From Parabacteroides timonensis (lineage in GTDB: Bacteria; Bacteroidota; Bacteroidia; Bacteroidales; Tannerellaceae), in NCBI RefSeq assembly GCF_900128505.1, contig NZ_LT669941.1:2559807-2623806 (forward strand): a stretch of DNA of 64,000 nt, given 5' to 3'. Below, piece after piece: positions 1 to 7,178 of the stretch. The notes beneath the pieces were generated by a model. The model worked only from the letters and a program-made list of their open reading frames with translations. It was not told the DNA's origin and searched no databases. Position 1 is the first letter of the stretch, and each line of letters opens with the position of its first letter. Made by a program: the position numbers and the translations under genes.

Positions 1-213
1 GTAATCATCACCAACGTCCGCCATTACGAGGCCTTAACCAAAGCCCATGAAGCTATCGGCCGTGTAATTAATGGACTGGAAATGAATATCTCTGGAGATT
101 TCCTGAGTCAGGATATCAGGGAATGCATGCATTATCTGGGAGAAATTACAGGGCAGATCAGTAATGATGAGATATTGGGGAATATTTTTGGGAAGTTTTG
201 CATCGGCAAGTGA
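1..213 (+). CDS. mnmE: tRNA modification GTPase MnmE, C-terminal end (5' truncated by window)
   Basis: The reading frame is open from base 1 and ends at TGA 211-213, giving the last 70 residues. They end in DEILGNIFGKFCIGK, the hallmark C-terminus of MnmE, whose cysteine takes part in chemistry at wobble uridine 34 (carboxymethylaminomethyl modification together with MnmG). The preceding segment with DFLSQDIRECMHYLGEITGQ is the helical domain. The C-terminus is complete, so the element that begins about 120 bases downstream has not damaged the gene. A strong hairpin terminator follows. Recognition rests on the diagnostic C-terminal motif. Confidence 0.95.
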   Translation, partial: VIITNVRHYEALTKAHEAIGRVINGLEMNISGDFLSQDIRECMHYLGEITGQISNDEILGNIFGKFCIGK

Positions 214-255
214 TGCACCGTTTTTAACTGATACTATCTAGAATCAATTATAATG

Positions 256-282
256 AAGTCGCTGATTTTCAGCGACTTTTTA
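256..282 (+). terminator. Rho-independent terminator of mnmE
   Basis: A perfect 10-bp stem, AAGTCGCTGA (256-265) with TCAGCGACTT (269-278), has a 3-base loop and is followed by T residues. It lies 43 bases after the mnmE stop and separates mnmE from the integrated element. Confidence 0.85.
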
Positions 283-333
283 TTTTGCCTTACCTCTGGC
301 TAAGTCCAGTCAGATGCAGTTTTTCACCATATT

Positions 334-353
334 TTTCTACCGTATTTCTACCG
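334..353 (+). other. attL: Candidate left attachment site (attL)
   Basis: The sequence is TTTCTACCG-TAT-TTCTACCG. The same 20-mer occurs at 18367-18386 except for the central triplet (ATA). Heterology confined to the middle of the site is known for the coupling sequences of Bacteroides CTnDOT-family tyrosine recombinases. That this is the exchange site of the nearby integrase is inference. Confidence 0.6.
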
Positions 354-487
354 CGAGACAAGTGGAGCAAAATCCGCGATGTCACACTGAGGCATTTGGC
401 GACATGGGTGAACAATGGTTTACGTGGAGAGACAAAAAGGGAAATAAAATCTTTATGGTTTAACTTAAAATATGGAGAAAAAACAAG

Positions 488-1366
488 ATGGAAGTAAAAA
501 GAATTTGCCAATGGTGTGGTAAGCCTTTTATAGCGCAGAAAACCACGACCAATTATTGCAGTCCTCAATGTTCCAAACGAGGCTACAAACATCGCATGAA
601 AGAGCGCAGAATGGAGCTCATTCAGAGTCAAGAATTGTTAGAGGTAAAAAAGATGCTGGAAAATCAAGAGTACTTTACTTTTTCTCAAGCAGCTAAATTG
701 ATGGGTGTTTCTCGTCAGTACATCTACAAATTAGTCAAAGAGGATAAGTTGAGAGCTTCAAGAATCAGTTCACGAATGTCTTTTATTCGAAGAGCAGATA
801 TAGAACTTTTGCTTAAATCTAAACCCTATGAACGTGTGATGTCAAAAGTCGAATTTGATATTGCTGAATATTACACTGCTGAAGAAATTGCTCAAAAGTA
901 CAAGGTCGCTCCTAAATGGGTATGGACATATACCCGAGAACATAAGATTCCCAAAGTAAAAATCCGTCAGTTTAACTATTATAGTAAAAAGCATATTGAT
1001 GCTGCTTTTGCCAAATATCAAGTAGATAGTGATCTTACTGAATGGTATACTCCAGAAGAGATTGAAAAGAAATACGGAATGACACGTGTAGCCATCCGTT
1101 CACAGGTTTATCGCAACAATATCCCATCAAAGAAAGAGAACGGCAAGACTCTCTATTCCAAACTACACTTTGATCTGTCCAAGTCATCAGAGCAGGAAAG
1201 TGCTGCTGAATACTACACTGTACAGGAAGCAATGAAGAAATATAACCTAACCAGAGACTCGGTTTATGGAGTTCTACAGTTCCACGAAATCAAGCGAGAG
1301 AAGAAAGGACGCTTCATCAGATTCCTGAAAGTGGACTTTGACCACGTTATGGGAGCAAAGAAATAG
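488..1366 (+). CDS. Zinc-finger and helix-turn-helix DNA-binding protein (excisionase-like)
   Basis: 292 residues. Residues 6-29 hold a zinc-ribbon-like set of cysteines (CQWCGKPF, then YCSPQCSKRGYKHR). Residues about 58-110 form an excisionase/MerR-type winged HTH (YFTFSQAAKLMGVSRQYIYKLVKEDKL). Two or three degenerate HTH-like repeats follow, each beginning with a phrase such as EYYTAEEIAQKYKV, EWYTPEEIEKKYGM or EYYTVQEAMKKYNL, about 80 residues apart. It is the first gene of the element and lies directly upstream of the integrase, so a role in directing excision or regulating integration is likely but inferred. It has no enzymatic motif. The start at 488 fits the position of the zinc motif. 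Confidence 0.75.
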   Translation: MEVKRICQWCGKPFIAQKTTTNYCSPQCSKRGYKHRMKERRMELIQSQELLEVKKMLENQEYFTFSQAAKLMGVSRQYIYKLVKEDKLRASRISSRMSFIRRADIELLLKSKPYERVMSKVEFDIAEYYTAEEIAQKYKVAPKWVWTYTREHKIPKVKIRQFNYYSKKHIDAAFAKYQVDSDLTEWYTPEEIEKKYGMTRVAIRSQVYRNNIPSKKENGKTLYSKLHFDLSKSSEQESAAEYYTVQEAMKKYNLTRDSVYGVLQFHEIKREKKGRFIRFLKVDFDHVMGAKK

Positions 1367-1486
1367 ACTTTCTGCAACCAACTGAAAGAATTTTGATAAT
1401 TATTTCATGCTGACGGTCATCTGCATATCATCATTAATCTCCTTTGCACCAGTTAACACGAGTTACTAATCAAAAATCATAAAATT

Positions 1487-2599
1487 ATGGACTGTAAAAC
1501 AATTACATTAAGAACAAGAGTTCTAAAACATGGAATGTTGGGGTTTTATCTGGATTTCTACCCCGGCTATCGAGACAAAGAGACCATGAAGGTCTATCGC
1601 CACAAGAGTTTGGACATACAGATATATGCCAACCCAAAGAACCAGAGAGAAAGAGACTTCAATGTCAAGATGACAGAAAAGGCTGAAGCTATGAGATGTA
1701 TTATATATGCATCTGTAGTCAATGAGAAATACGATTTCTTTGACAAAGACAGATTCAAGGGCGATTTCCTTGAGTATTACCGCAAACAGCTGCGTAAGCA
1801 CGATCCGAAATGGGGATTCGTGTATACCCATTTCAATAATTACGTGAAGGGCAAATGCACTTTCGAAGATATTACCCTTGAACTGTGCAACGGATTCCGG
1901 GAGTATCTGCTTTCCGCAAAACAGCTCAAACGCAATGGCAGAATCTCAAAGAATTCGGCTTCCGGCTACTGGTCAACATTCAGAGGATTCCTTAAACTTT
2001 TATATAGAAACAAGATGATTAAAGAAAATGTAAACGACTTTCTCGACAAGATCGAGACCGAAGATGTACTTAAAGACTCACTTTCGGTAGATGAGCTAAC
2101 TATTTTAGCAGAAACTCCTTGCGACATCCCTATTCTAAAAACCGCTTCCATCTTTTCCTGCCTTACAGGTTTGAGACGCAGCGACATTCTGGCTCTCAGA
2201 TGGGAACATATTGTTGACTTCTCCGCAGGTGGTAAATGTGTACACATCATCACTCAAAAGACAAAGACAGAGGACATCATTCCTATCGGTCCGGAGGCTC
2301 TGGAGCTGATTGGTTATGAACCTAACAAAAGAGGTCCGGTATTCGCAGGATTGAAGGTCAGCTGGACACAGTTCCCTATGAAGAAGTGGATTCAGTCGGC
2401 AGGTATCACAAAGAACATAACCTTCCACTCCTATCGCAGAACATTCGCTACCCTTCAAGCTGCTGCCGGAACAGATCCGAACACCATCAGGAGTATGATG
2501 GCACACCGTTCACTTACCACTACTCAACGGTATGTCCACACTGTTGATGCGAACAAATTTATAGCCAGCAGAAAGATTAGTTTGAAGCGGGCTGAATAG
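1487..2599 (+). CDS. int: Tyrosine recombinase / integrase
   Basis: 370 residues. The N-terminal half has the SAM-like core-binding region. The catalytic domain shows the tyrosine-recombinase set in order: Arg in CLTGLRRSDILALRW, Lys in TQKTKTEDIIPI, the HxxR box in HSYRRTFATLQ, His in MMAHRSLTTT, and the nucleophilic Tyr in QRYVHTVDA. All are present, so the enzyme looks intact. Its length matches Bacteroidetes element integrases. It probably integrates and excises the 334-18386 element at the TTCTACCG sites. It is separated from the HTH gene by 120 bases and followed by a strong terminator, so it is a single transcription unit or the end of one. Confidence 0.93.
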   Translation: MDCKTITLRTRVLKHGMLGFYLDFYPGYRDKETMKVYRHKSLDIQIYANPKNQRERDFNVKMTEKAEAMRCIIYASVVNEKYDFFDKDRFKGDFLEYYRKQLRKHDPKWGFVYTHFNNYVKGKCTFEDITLELCNGFREYLLSAKQLKRNGRISKNSASGYWSTFRGFLKLLYRNKMIKENVNDFLDKIETEDVLKDSLSVDELTILAETPCDIPILKTASIFSCLTGLRRSDILALRWEHIVDFSAGGKCVHIITQKTKTEDIIPIGPEALELIGYEPNKRGPVFAGLKVSWTQFPMKKWIQSAGITKNITFHSYRRTFATLQAAAGTDPNTIRSMMAHRSLTTTQRYVHTVDANKFIASRKISLKRAE

Positions 2600-2621
2600 T
2601 CTCAAAATCTCCTATTTTACC

Positions 2622-2669
2622 CCTCAGAGTATGATTTTTTCAAAGAAATCATATTCTGGAGGATTTTTT
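2622..2669 (+). terminator. Terminator after the integrase gene
   Basis: A long imperfect hairpin pairs CCTCAGAGTATGATTT with AAATCATATTCTGGAGG around a short loop and runs into ATTTTTTC. It starts 22 bases after the integrase stop codon. Confidence 0.75.
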
Positions 2670-2764
2670 CATCCTATTTTGAACGATTATCTGCAACTTA
2701 TTGCACTCAATTGGATTAGAGCATCTAATTTTGAACCGCAAGAAACTTCAAAATATGATTATAT

Positions 2765-3568
2765 ATGAATAATACCAGCTCTATCCAGACACAGAAAGTC
2801 AGCTTCGCACTTTCTCTTTTCGTAGTCCTTTTTACGATTGTTAGTACCTACCTTTTTATCCGCCATAGGATTAACGTGATGGCATACAGCACCCCTGTCA
2901 TCTTAGTGATTGTAGTATCAATCCTTACGTGCGGAGTTCTAAAGCGATTCTTCAATAAGTTCCTGACGGAGAATCCAATCAATTTCTCTTTTGGCCAGCA
3001 AATTATCGGGCATTCTGAAAAGCCTGTTATAGAGGAGCAAAGCAAGGAGAAGCCAATCAACATCACCATCAATCTGGAGAACAGCACTCCCCTTGCGACA
3101 ACGACTAAAACCAAAGCCAATCCTCTAGATAAGTATGAATCGCAAATAGAAAAGTTCGAGAAGCAGAATACTAAACGCCGCATTGAGATAATGAATGCCA
3201 TTCGAGAATATGCAGCTCTTATAATGCCGAAACATCTACGCAAAGAGGATATTGCCATATTACTGGAAAACATCAATAATCTGGCTTGTGGCAAGATGGA
3301 TCAATTCAAGACTATCCGTTCAAAAGATGATAATCCATTGAAATCTCCGGATCTCAGGCATTTTGCCTGGAACATCGGTGAACGCCTGGGCATTTCCCTG
3401 CATAATCGTGCTGTATTCATAAAAGAAACTTTCAAATACGAGCTTAGAGATGCCACTATTGAATATCTGGAAAGGAATCTTCGTGATGTAGTTTGCAGCC
3501 AAATTCCTATAGACGCACCCGAAAAAGGAGATTTCCGCTTCAAAAGCATTAGGAAATCAGCTGAATAA
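2765..3568 (+). CDS. Membrane protein of unknown function in the mobility module
   Basis: 267 residues, family not recognised. Two predicted membrane helices lie near the N-terminus (about residues 12-31 and 40-58: VSFALSLFVVLFTIVSTYLF and STPVILVIVVSILTCGVL). A charged region follows (about 105-150) that could form a coiled coil with KYESQIEKFEKQNTKRRIEIM, and then a soluble domain with no catalytic motif I can name. It sits between the integrase and the small HTH protein, a slot that often holds accessory maintenance genes in Bacteroides elements. No function is proposed. Confidence 0.6.
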   Translation: MNNTSSIQTQKVSFALSLFVVLFTIVSTYLFIRHRINVMAYSTPVILVIVVSILTCGVLKRFFNKFLTENPINFSFGQQIIGHSEKPVIEEQSKEKPINITINLENSTPLATTTKTKANPLDKYESQIEKFEKQNTKRRIEIMNAIREYAALIMPKHLRKEDIAILLENINNLACGKMDQFKTIRSKDDNPLKSPDLRHFAWNIGERLGISLHNRAVFIKETFKYELRDATIEYLERNLRDVVCSQIPIDAPEKGDFRFKSIRKSAE

Positions 3569-3678
3569 CTAACCAACTATCCTTTTATATCTAGATGGCA
3601 ATAATTATTCTCCGCTGACGGATTTCTGCATAATCACATTGTATTGGTTTGCAATGAATTAATCAAATTTTATTGTGA

Positions 3679-4050
3679 ATGAAAAATGTAACTTTTAATG
3701 ACTTGCCTGAATTGGTAAGCGAACTGAATGAGAAGATTTCCAGTCTGGAATCGAAGTTGGATGTGCATCTGGCCGCATCCGGTCAAAAGAAAGAGAACAC
3801 GCACGTTCCAATGAGCAGAGAGAAAGCTTGTGCCTACCTGGGAGGCATCACAAAGTCCTCTTTCTATTACAAAGTAAAGATGGGTGGTTTGCCTGTCGTC
3901 AAACAAGGCAAGCGAATCCTTGTCTATCGTGATGAACTGGATAAATGGCTGGAATCCGGGAGAAAGGGCGATGTTCCTATGAGTATTGAAGAGGAACACG
4001 CAATTATGCGTGGTTCTGTCCGCCGCCGACCTGAACCCTTAAACATTTAG
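3679..4050 (+). CDS. Small helix-turn-helix protein (excisionase/HTH_17 type)
   Basis: 123 residues. Residues about 8-35 are heptad-like (LVSELNEKISSLESKLDVHL). Residues about 48-98 form a winged-HTH of the excisionase class: MSREKACAYLGGITKSSFYYKVK, then GGLPVVKQGKRILVYRDELDKWL. It lies 3 bases before the RepA-like ATPase gene and is almost certainly cotranscribed with it. Such pairs are common in mobilizable Bacteroides elements, where the small protein may bind the excision or replication region. The precise role is inferred. Confidence 0.75.
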   Translation: MKNVTFNDLPELVSELNEKISSLESKLDVHLAASGQKKENTHVPMSREKACAYLGGITKSSFYYKVKMGGLPVVKQGKRILVYRDELDKWLESGRKGDVPMSIEEEHAIMRGSVRRRPEPLNI

Positions 4051-4053
4051 GCT

Positions 4054-5118
4054 ATGAAAGGCGTAGAAATCATAGACTCCGACAAACTGCACAAGTACAT
4101 AGAAGAATCATCCATCAGCCTCACAAAGGCCTATATTAAGGCTCCAGAGGTCTTAAAAGTCGAAGATAGTGTCGTTGGTACCCTCGGCAACTTCAGCGTC
4201 TCTATCGGCAAGGCAAAGAGCAAAAAGACATTCAATGTCTCTGCAATCGTGGCCGCCGCTATTGCGAATGACCAGGTATTGCATTATAAAGCCTGTTTTC
4301 CCGAAGACAAGCGCAAGGTTTTATACATAGACACAGAGCAAGGCCAGATTCATTGCCAAAAGGTTCTAAAGCGTATAGCTATGCTGCTGAACCTTCCCGA
4401 CGGTATAGATCCTCCAAACCTGACGATGTTGGCTCTGCGTAAGTATGTACCACAGGAGCGTATCAAGATTATTGAATCGTGTATAGAATGCACACCCGGA
4501 TTGGGGTTGGTAATCATTGATGGAGTCCGAGACTTGCTTTATGACATCAACAACGCCATTGAAGCGACTGAGGTCTCTTCCCTACTGATGAGATGGACGT
4601 TTGACAAGAAAATCCATATTCATACCATTCTCCATCAGAACAAGGGCGATGACAACGCACGCGGACACATCGGGACCGAACTCAACAACAAGGCTGAGTC
4701 CATCATCCAGATTTCGGTAAACACTGATGACAAATCAATCAGCATTGTGGAATCGCTGCACAGCCGAGACATAGATTTCAAACCATTTGCCTTCCGAATC
4801 AATGAAGATGCACTTCCTGAACTGGTGGAAGATTTTGAGATACGGAAGAAGAAGGTCGGACGTCCGGCAAAAAAAGTGTTTGACCCGTACTCTGATATTC
4901 AGGAATCAGTACACCGCAATGCCCTCTCTATCGCATTTGAGAACGGATGCTTTGAAAACTATAAGGATTTGACCAATGGGATTACTAAAGGCTACCTGTC
5001 TCAAGGCGAAAAGATGAATTACAAGAAGGCTGTTAAAATCGTCAGGTTTTTACGAGACAAACAGATGATCATTCTTGAAGACGAAGGCTATCGCTATAAC
5101 CCGAACTTCCAATATTGA
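4054..5118 (+). CDS. RepA/RecA-fold AAA ATPase (helicase-like, mobility module)
   Basis: 354 residues. An AAA_25/RepA-like P-loop core is visible: a Walker A variant GKAKSKKT near residue 52, the strand KVLYIDTEQGQ typical of RepA-type hexameric ATPases, Walker B LGLVIIDGVRDLL near residue 153, and a later HQNKGDDNARGHIGTEL motif. The C-terminal 100 residues form a basic winged-helix-like tail with GRPAKK. In related elements this gene sits with a primase or replication protein. Here no separate primase is visible. It may support replication of an excised circle. ATPase fold is confident, role is inference. Confidence 0.8.
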   Translation: MKGVEIIDSDKLHKYIEESSISLTKAYIKAPEVLKVEDSVVGTLGNFSVSIGKAKSKKTFNVSAIVAAAIANDQVLHYKACFPEDKRKVLYIDTEQGQIHCQKVLKRIAMLLNLPDGIDPPNLTMLALRKYVPQERIKIIESCIECTPGLGLVIIDGVRDLLYDINNAIEATEVSSLLMRWTFDKKIHIHTILHQNKGDDNARGHIGTELNNKAESIIQISVNTDDKSISIVESLHSRDIDFKPFAFRINEDALPELVEDFEIRKKKVGRPAKKVFDPYSDIQESVHRNALSIAFENGCFENYKDLTNGITKGYLSQGEKMNYKKAVKIVRFLRDKQMIILEDEGYRYNPNFQY

Positions 5119-5122
5119 AATT

Positions 5123-5158
5123 AAGTGAAGTATATTCCCGGTGCGTATATATGGGAAT
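5123..5158. repeat. Flank repeat A, left copy
   Basis: AAGTGAAGTATATTCCC (5123-5139) matches AAGTTAAGTATATTCCC at 18090-18106 in the same orientation (16 of 17 bases). Each copy begins a hairpin. Here the hairpin is ATTCCC (5134-5139) with GGGAAT (5153-5158). It lies just after the ATPase gene, outside the structured element at 5264-5370. The right-hand copy is likewise the outermost repeat. Confidence 0.55.
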
Positions 5159-5219
5159 AAAGTTAACCTCTGAATCAGGCTCTGATTTTACTTTGGAAAT
5201 CTGGTAAATTTCACAGAAC

Positions 5220-5254
5220 AAGACTGGCAATATTTTGAAAAAATTGCCAGTCTT
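5220..5254. terminator. Perfect 12-bp hairpin between the mobility module and the cargo
   Basis: AAGACTGGCAAT (5220-5231) pairs fully with ATTGCCAGTCTT (5243-5254) around an 11-base loop. There is no T tract after it on the plus strand, so it may be a Rho-independent-like stop, an mRNA 3' end stabiliser, or a DNA site belonging to the structured element that starts 10 bases further on. Confidence 0.5.
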
Positions 5255-5263
5255 AATTCATAT

Positions 5264-5370
5264 ATGGGCTTGCCCATTGTCCGACTTTTATAAGGAGGGG
5301 GAGCCTAATACCCCACCCCTACCATTCGGGGTGTGAACGTGCCAATCTAACCTGCAAGCAGGATTGGACA
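5264..5370 (+). ncRNA. Structured element B, left copy (candidate RNA or ssDNA structure)
   Basis: Visible stems: ATGGG-CTTG-CCCAT (5264-5277), CACCCC with GGGGTG (5314-5333), and CCTG-CAAG-CAGG (5351-5362), the last enclosed by CCAAT/ATTGG. A second copy at 17827-17930 keeps the unpaired blocks (AGCCTAATACCCCACC, GTGCCAAT, and the loops CTTG and CAAG) but changes the stem bases on both sides. The two loops are complementary to each other, also with the flanking G and C, so a kissing interaction is possible in both copies. No open reading frame is involved. Function and transcribed strand are unknown. Confidence 0.5.
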
Positions 5371-5399
5371 TCTTGTACACAAAGGGACTAAAATTCATG

Positions 5400-6398
5400 C
5401 TAAATTTCGCCTTGCTCCAACAGCCCTCTAACCTGTTTATCAAAATCGGAATCTATTATCTGAGTTCTATTAAAAATATCATACTCCTGCTCAGCCTTGG
5501 TTTTAGCTTGAACAGCTGAGATACGTCCTTTGTCCGGCAAGATCTGATAATCCATAAACGTCAGGAACTTATTCACGCTCTCTGCAAATTGCTCCATATT
5601 AAAAGTATTTTGACGCTCTATGAGATTCTCTATATAATCGAAGTAGGCAGACACTGTACGCTCCAACCTCTTTATATCCTTTTCCTGAAGGTAGTTTTTT
5701 GCAATCGTTACATCCGATTTCAATATGCGTCCATCAGGAGAGTTCTTCCAAGTTGTCAGCCCCATATGCTCCTTGGTATGATCAGCATTATGATATATAA
5801 TTTCAGCCGCAGTCTGACCTGTAATCGCATAATGAAAGCGATTCTGGATCATTGCATAGAAATCGTGTGTTGTCGGAGAATTCTTGTCATAGTCAATGCT
5901 ACACTCTGCATATATATCGGTAATCTGTTGCCATATCCTGCGCTCACTTGCACGAATGGAACGAACACGCTCAAGCAATTCACGAAAATAGTCAACTCCA
6001 AAAGCTGTCTTTCCCTGTTTTAAACGCTCATCATCAAGCACAAATCCCTTCTGTATAAACTCTTTTAGAACTTTAGTTGCCCAAATGCGAAAATGGGTTG
6101 CTTTAGCTGAATTTACACGATAGCCTACGGAGATAATGGCATCGAGATTATAGAATTGAGTATTATAAGTTTTACCATCTTCAGCAGTATGTGCAAATTT
6201 TGCACATACTGAATCTAGCTGTAATTCAGAGGCATCAAATATATTTTTTAGATGCTTAGAAACAACGGTTCTATCCACACCAAAAAGTTGAGCCATTGCC
6301 TTTTGGGTACACCAAAGAGTTTCATCCTTGATAATAACTTGAATCTTTCCGTCCTCATCAGGAAGGCTGTATAATAAGAATTGTATTTCTTGTGACAT
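5400..6398 (-). CDS. RhuM family protein
   Basis: About 332 residues from the ATG at 6398 (MSQEIQFLLYSLPDEDG). An in-frame ATG at 6425 would add 9 residues and overlap the upstream gene, so I prefer 6398. RhuM-family features are present: KDETLWCTQKAMAQLFGVDRTVVSKHLKNIF (HTH-like), YNLDAIISVGYRVNSAKATHFRIWATKVLKEFI (the conserved central box), and a C-terminal helical part. RhuM proteins are widespread beside restriction systems and in Salmonella pathogenicity island 3; their biochemical role is unknown. It is the last gene of the restriction operon, 16 bases after the ferredoxin-like gene. Confidence 0.85.
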   Translation of the reverse strand: MSQEIQFLLYSLPDEDGKIQVIIKDETLWCTQKAMAQLFGVDRTVVSKHLKNIFDASELQLDSVCAKFAHTAEDGKTYNTQFYNLDAIISVGYRVNSAKATHFRIWATKVLKEFIQKGFVLDDERLKQGKTAFGVDYFRELLERVRSIRASERRIWQQITDIYAECSIDYDKNSPTTHDFYAMIQNRFHYAITGQTAAEIIYHNADHTKEHMGLTTWKNSPDGRILKSDVTIAKNYLQEKDIKRLERTVSAYFDYIENLIERQNTFNMEQFAESVNKFLTFMDYQILPDKGRISAVQAKTKAEQEYDIFNRTQIIDSDFDKQVRGLLEQGEI

Positions 6399-6414
6399 TA
6401 TGGTAAAGCATAAA

Positions 6415-7173
6415 TTAATAATCAAATATATTTTCTATCCTTTCATAATAATCATCCACTGATTCACACGAACAGTCATAAAATAAATCACTAAATTTAT
6501 GTTCTCCGGGATTCATAAACAAACATAGTTTTCTAAGAATAGAGAATGTTGTCATATAAATTCGTATGTTTTCTGTTTTTGGGAAAGACTTGATTTTATC
6601 AATAACCGTATAAACATCTCTACTGCCAGATTCTGGTAAATTTGATAACACTAATATTCCATTCAAAATATTTTTGTTATTAGAAAACATCAAAATATCT
6701 CCTAATAAGCGTCTTGTGCTTTCAAGAGAATCATCACGATAATCAACTTCCACAAATGCTTCCTCACCTAACTTTGTCGATACATAAGCATCAAAGAGTA
6801 AAGCATTATTTCGATTTGTATTTGCTGCAAACTCAAAAATCTGAGATAAATATGAACTCACAACGGCTTTTAATTGGCGTTCTGTTAACTGACCAAATAA
6901 ACTTGTATCAGAGTCATACTCTTCGCATCTCAAGTTCTGCATATGGCAAAAACTTATACATAATCCGCACGAAACGCATTTATCCGTTGATATAACTCTA
7001 TTGGAGTTAATAACATCTATTGGTCCATTATCTCCAATTGCAGCGGTAGGACATATTGTTGTTTCGGACGGTAAATTATAAAAATCATTTTTTGTATTCG
7101 CAACATTAAGATAAGTGCATTTATGTAAAACACATTTTTCACATATGCTTGTATCTATAACCTGTACTTTCAT
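6415..7173 (-). CDS. Ferredoxin-domain protein with nuclease-fold-like C-terminus, in the restriction operon
   Basis: 252 residues. Residues 1-80 are a two-cluster bacterial ferredoxin: C11, C14, C19 and C41-Pro, then C66-x2-C69-x2-C72-x3-C76, with His in place of the usual Pro after the last cysteine. Residues about 100-215 look like a PD-(D/E)XK-type fold: LLFDAYVSTKLGEEAFVEVD has D128 and E142, but position 144 is Asp where the catalytic Lys would stand, followed by the helix TRRLLGDILMF and strands NGILVLSNLP and IRIYMTTFSIL. The gene lies 5 bases after the endonuclease gene. Fe-S clusters occur in nucleases such as Cas4 and AddB, but I know of no standard restriction system with this subunit. 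The fold assignment is inference. Confidence 0.7.
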   Translation of the reverse strand: MKVQVIDTSICEKCVLHKCTYLNVANTKNDFYNLPSETTICPTAAIGDNGPIDVINSNRVISTDKCVSCGLCISFCHMQNLRCEEYDSDTSLFGQLTERQLKAVVSSYLSQIFEFAANTNRNNALLFDAYVSTKLGEEAFVEVDYRDDSLESTRRLLGDILMFSNNKNILNGILVLSNLPESGSRDVYTVIDKIKSFPKTENIRIYMTTFSILRKLCLFMNPGEHKFSDLFYDCSCESVDDYYERIENIFDY

Positions 7174-7178
7174 AAAAA

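Noticed and set aside
285..497. A 70-residue plus-strand frame at the left end of the element
   Set aside because: It spans the att site and the leader of the HTH gene, with no domain and no gene-like spacing.
5264..5370. Resemblance of GCCTAATAC plus GGAGGG to a twister ribozyme
   Set aside because: The right copy lacks the GAGGG part and neither copy has the downstream twister core, so I treat it as a chance match.
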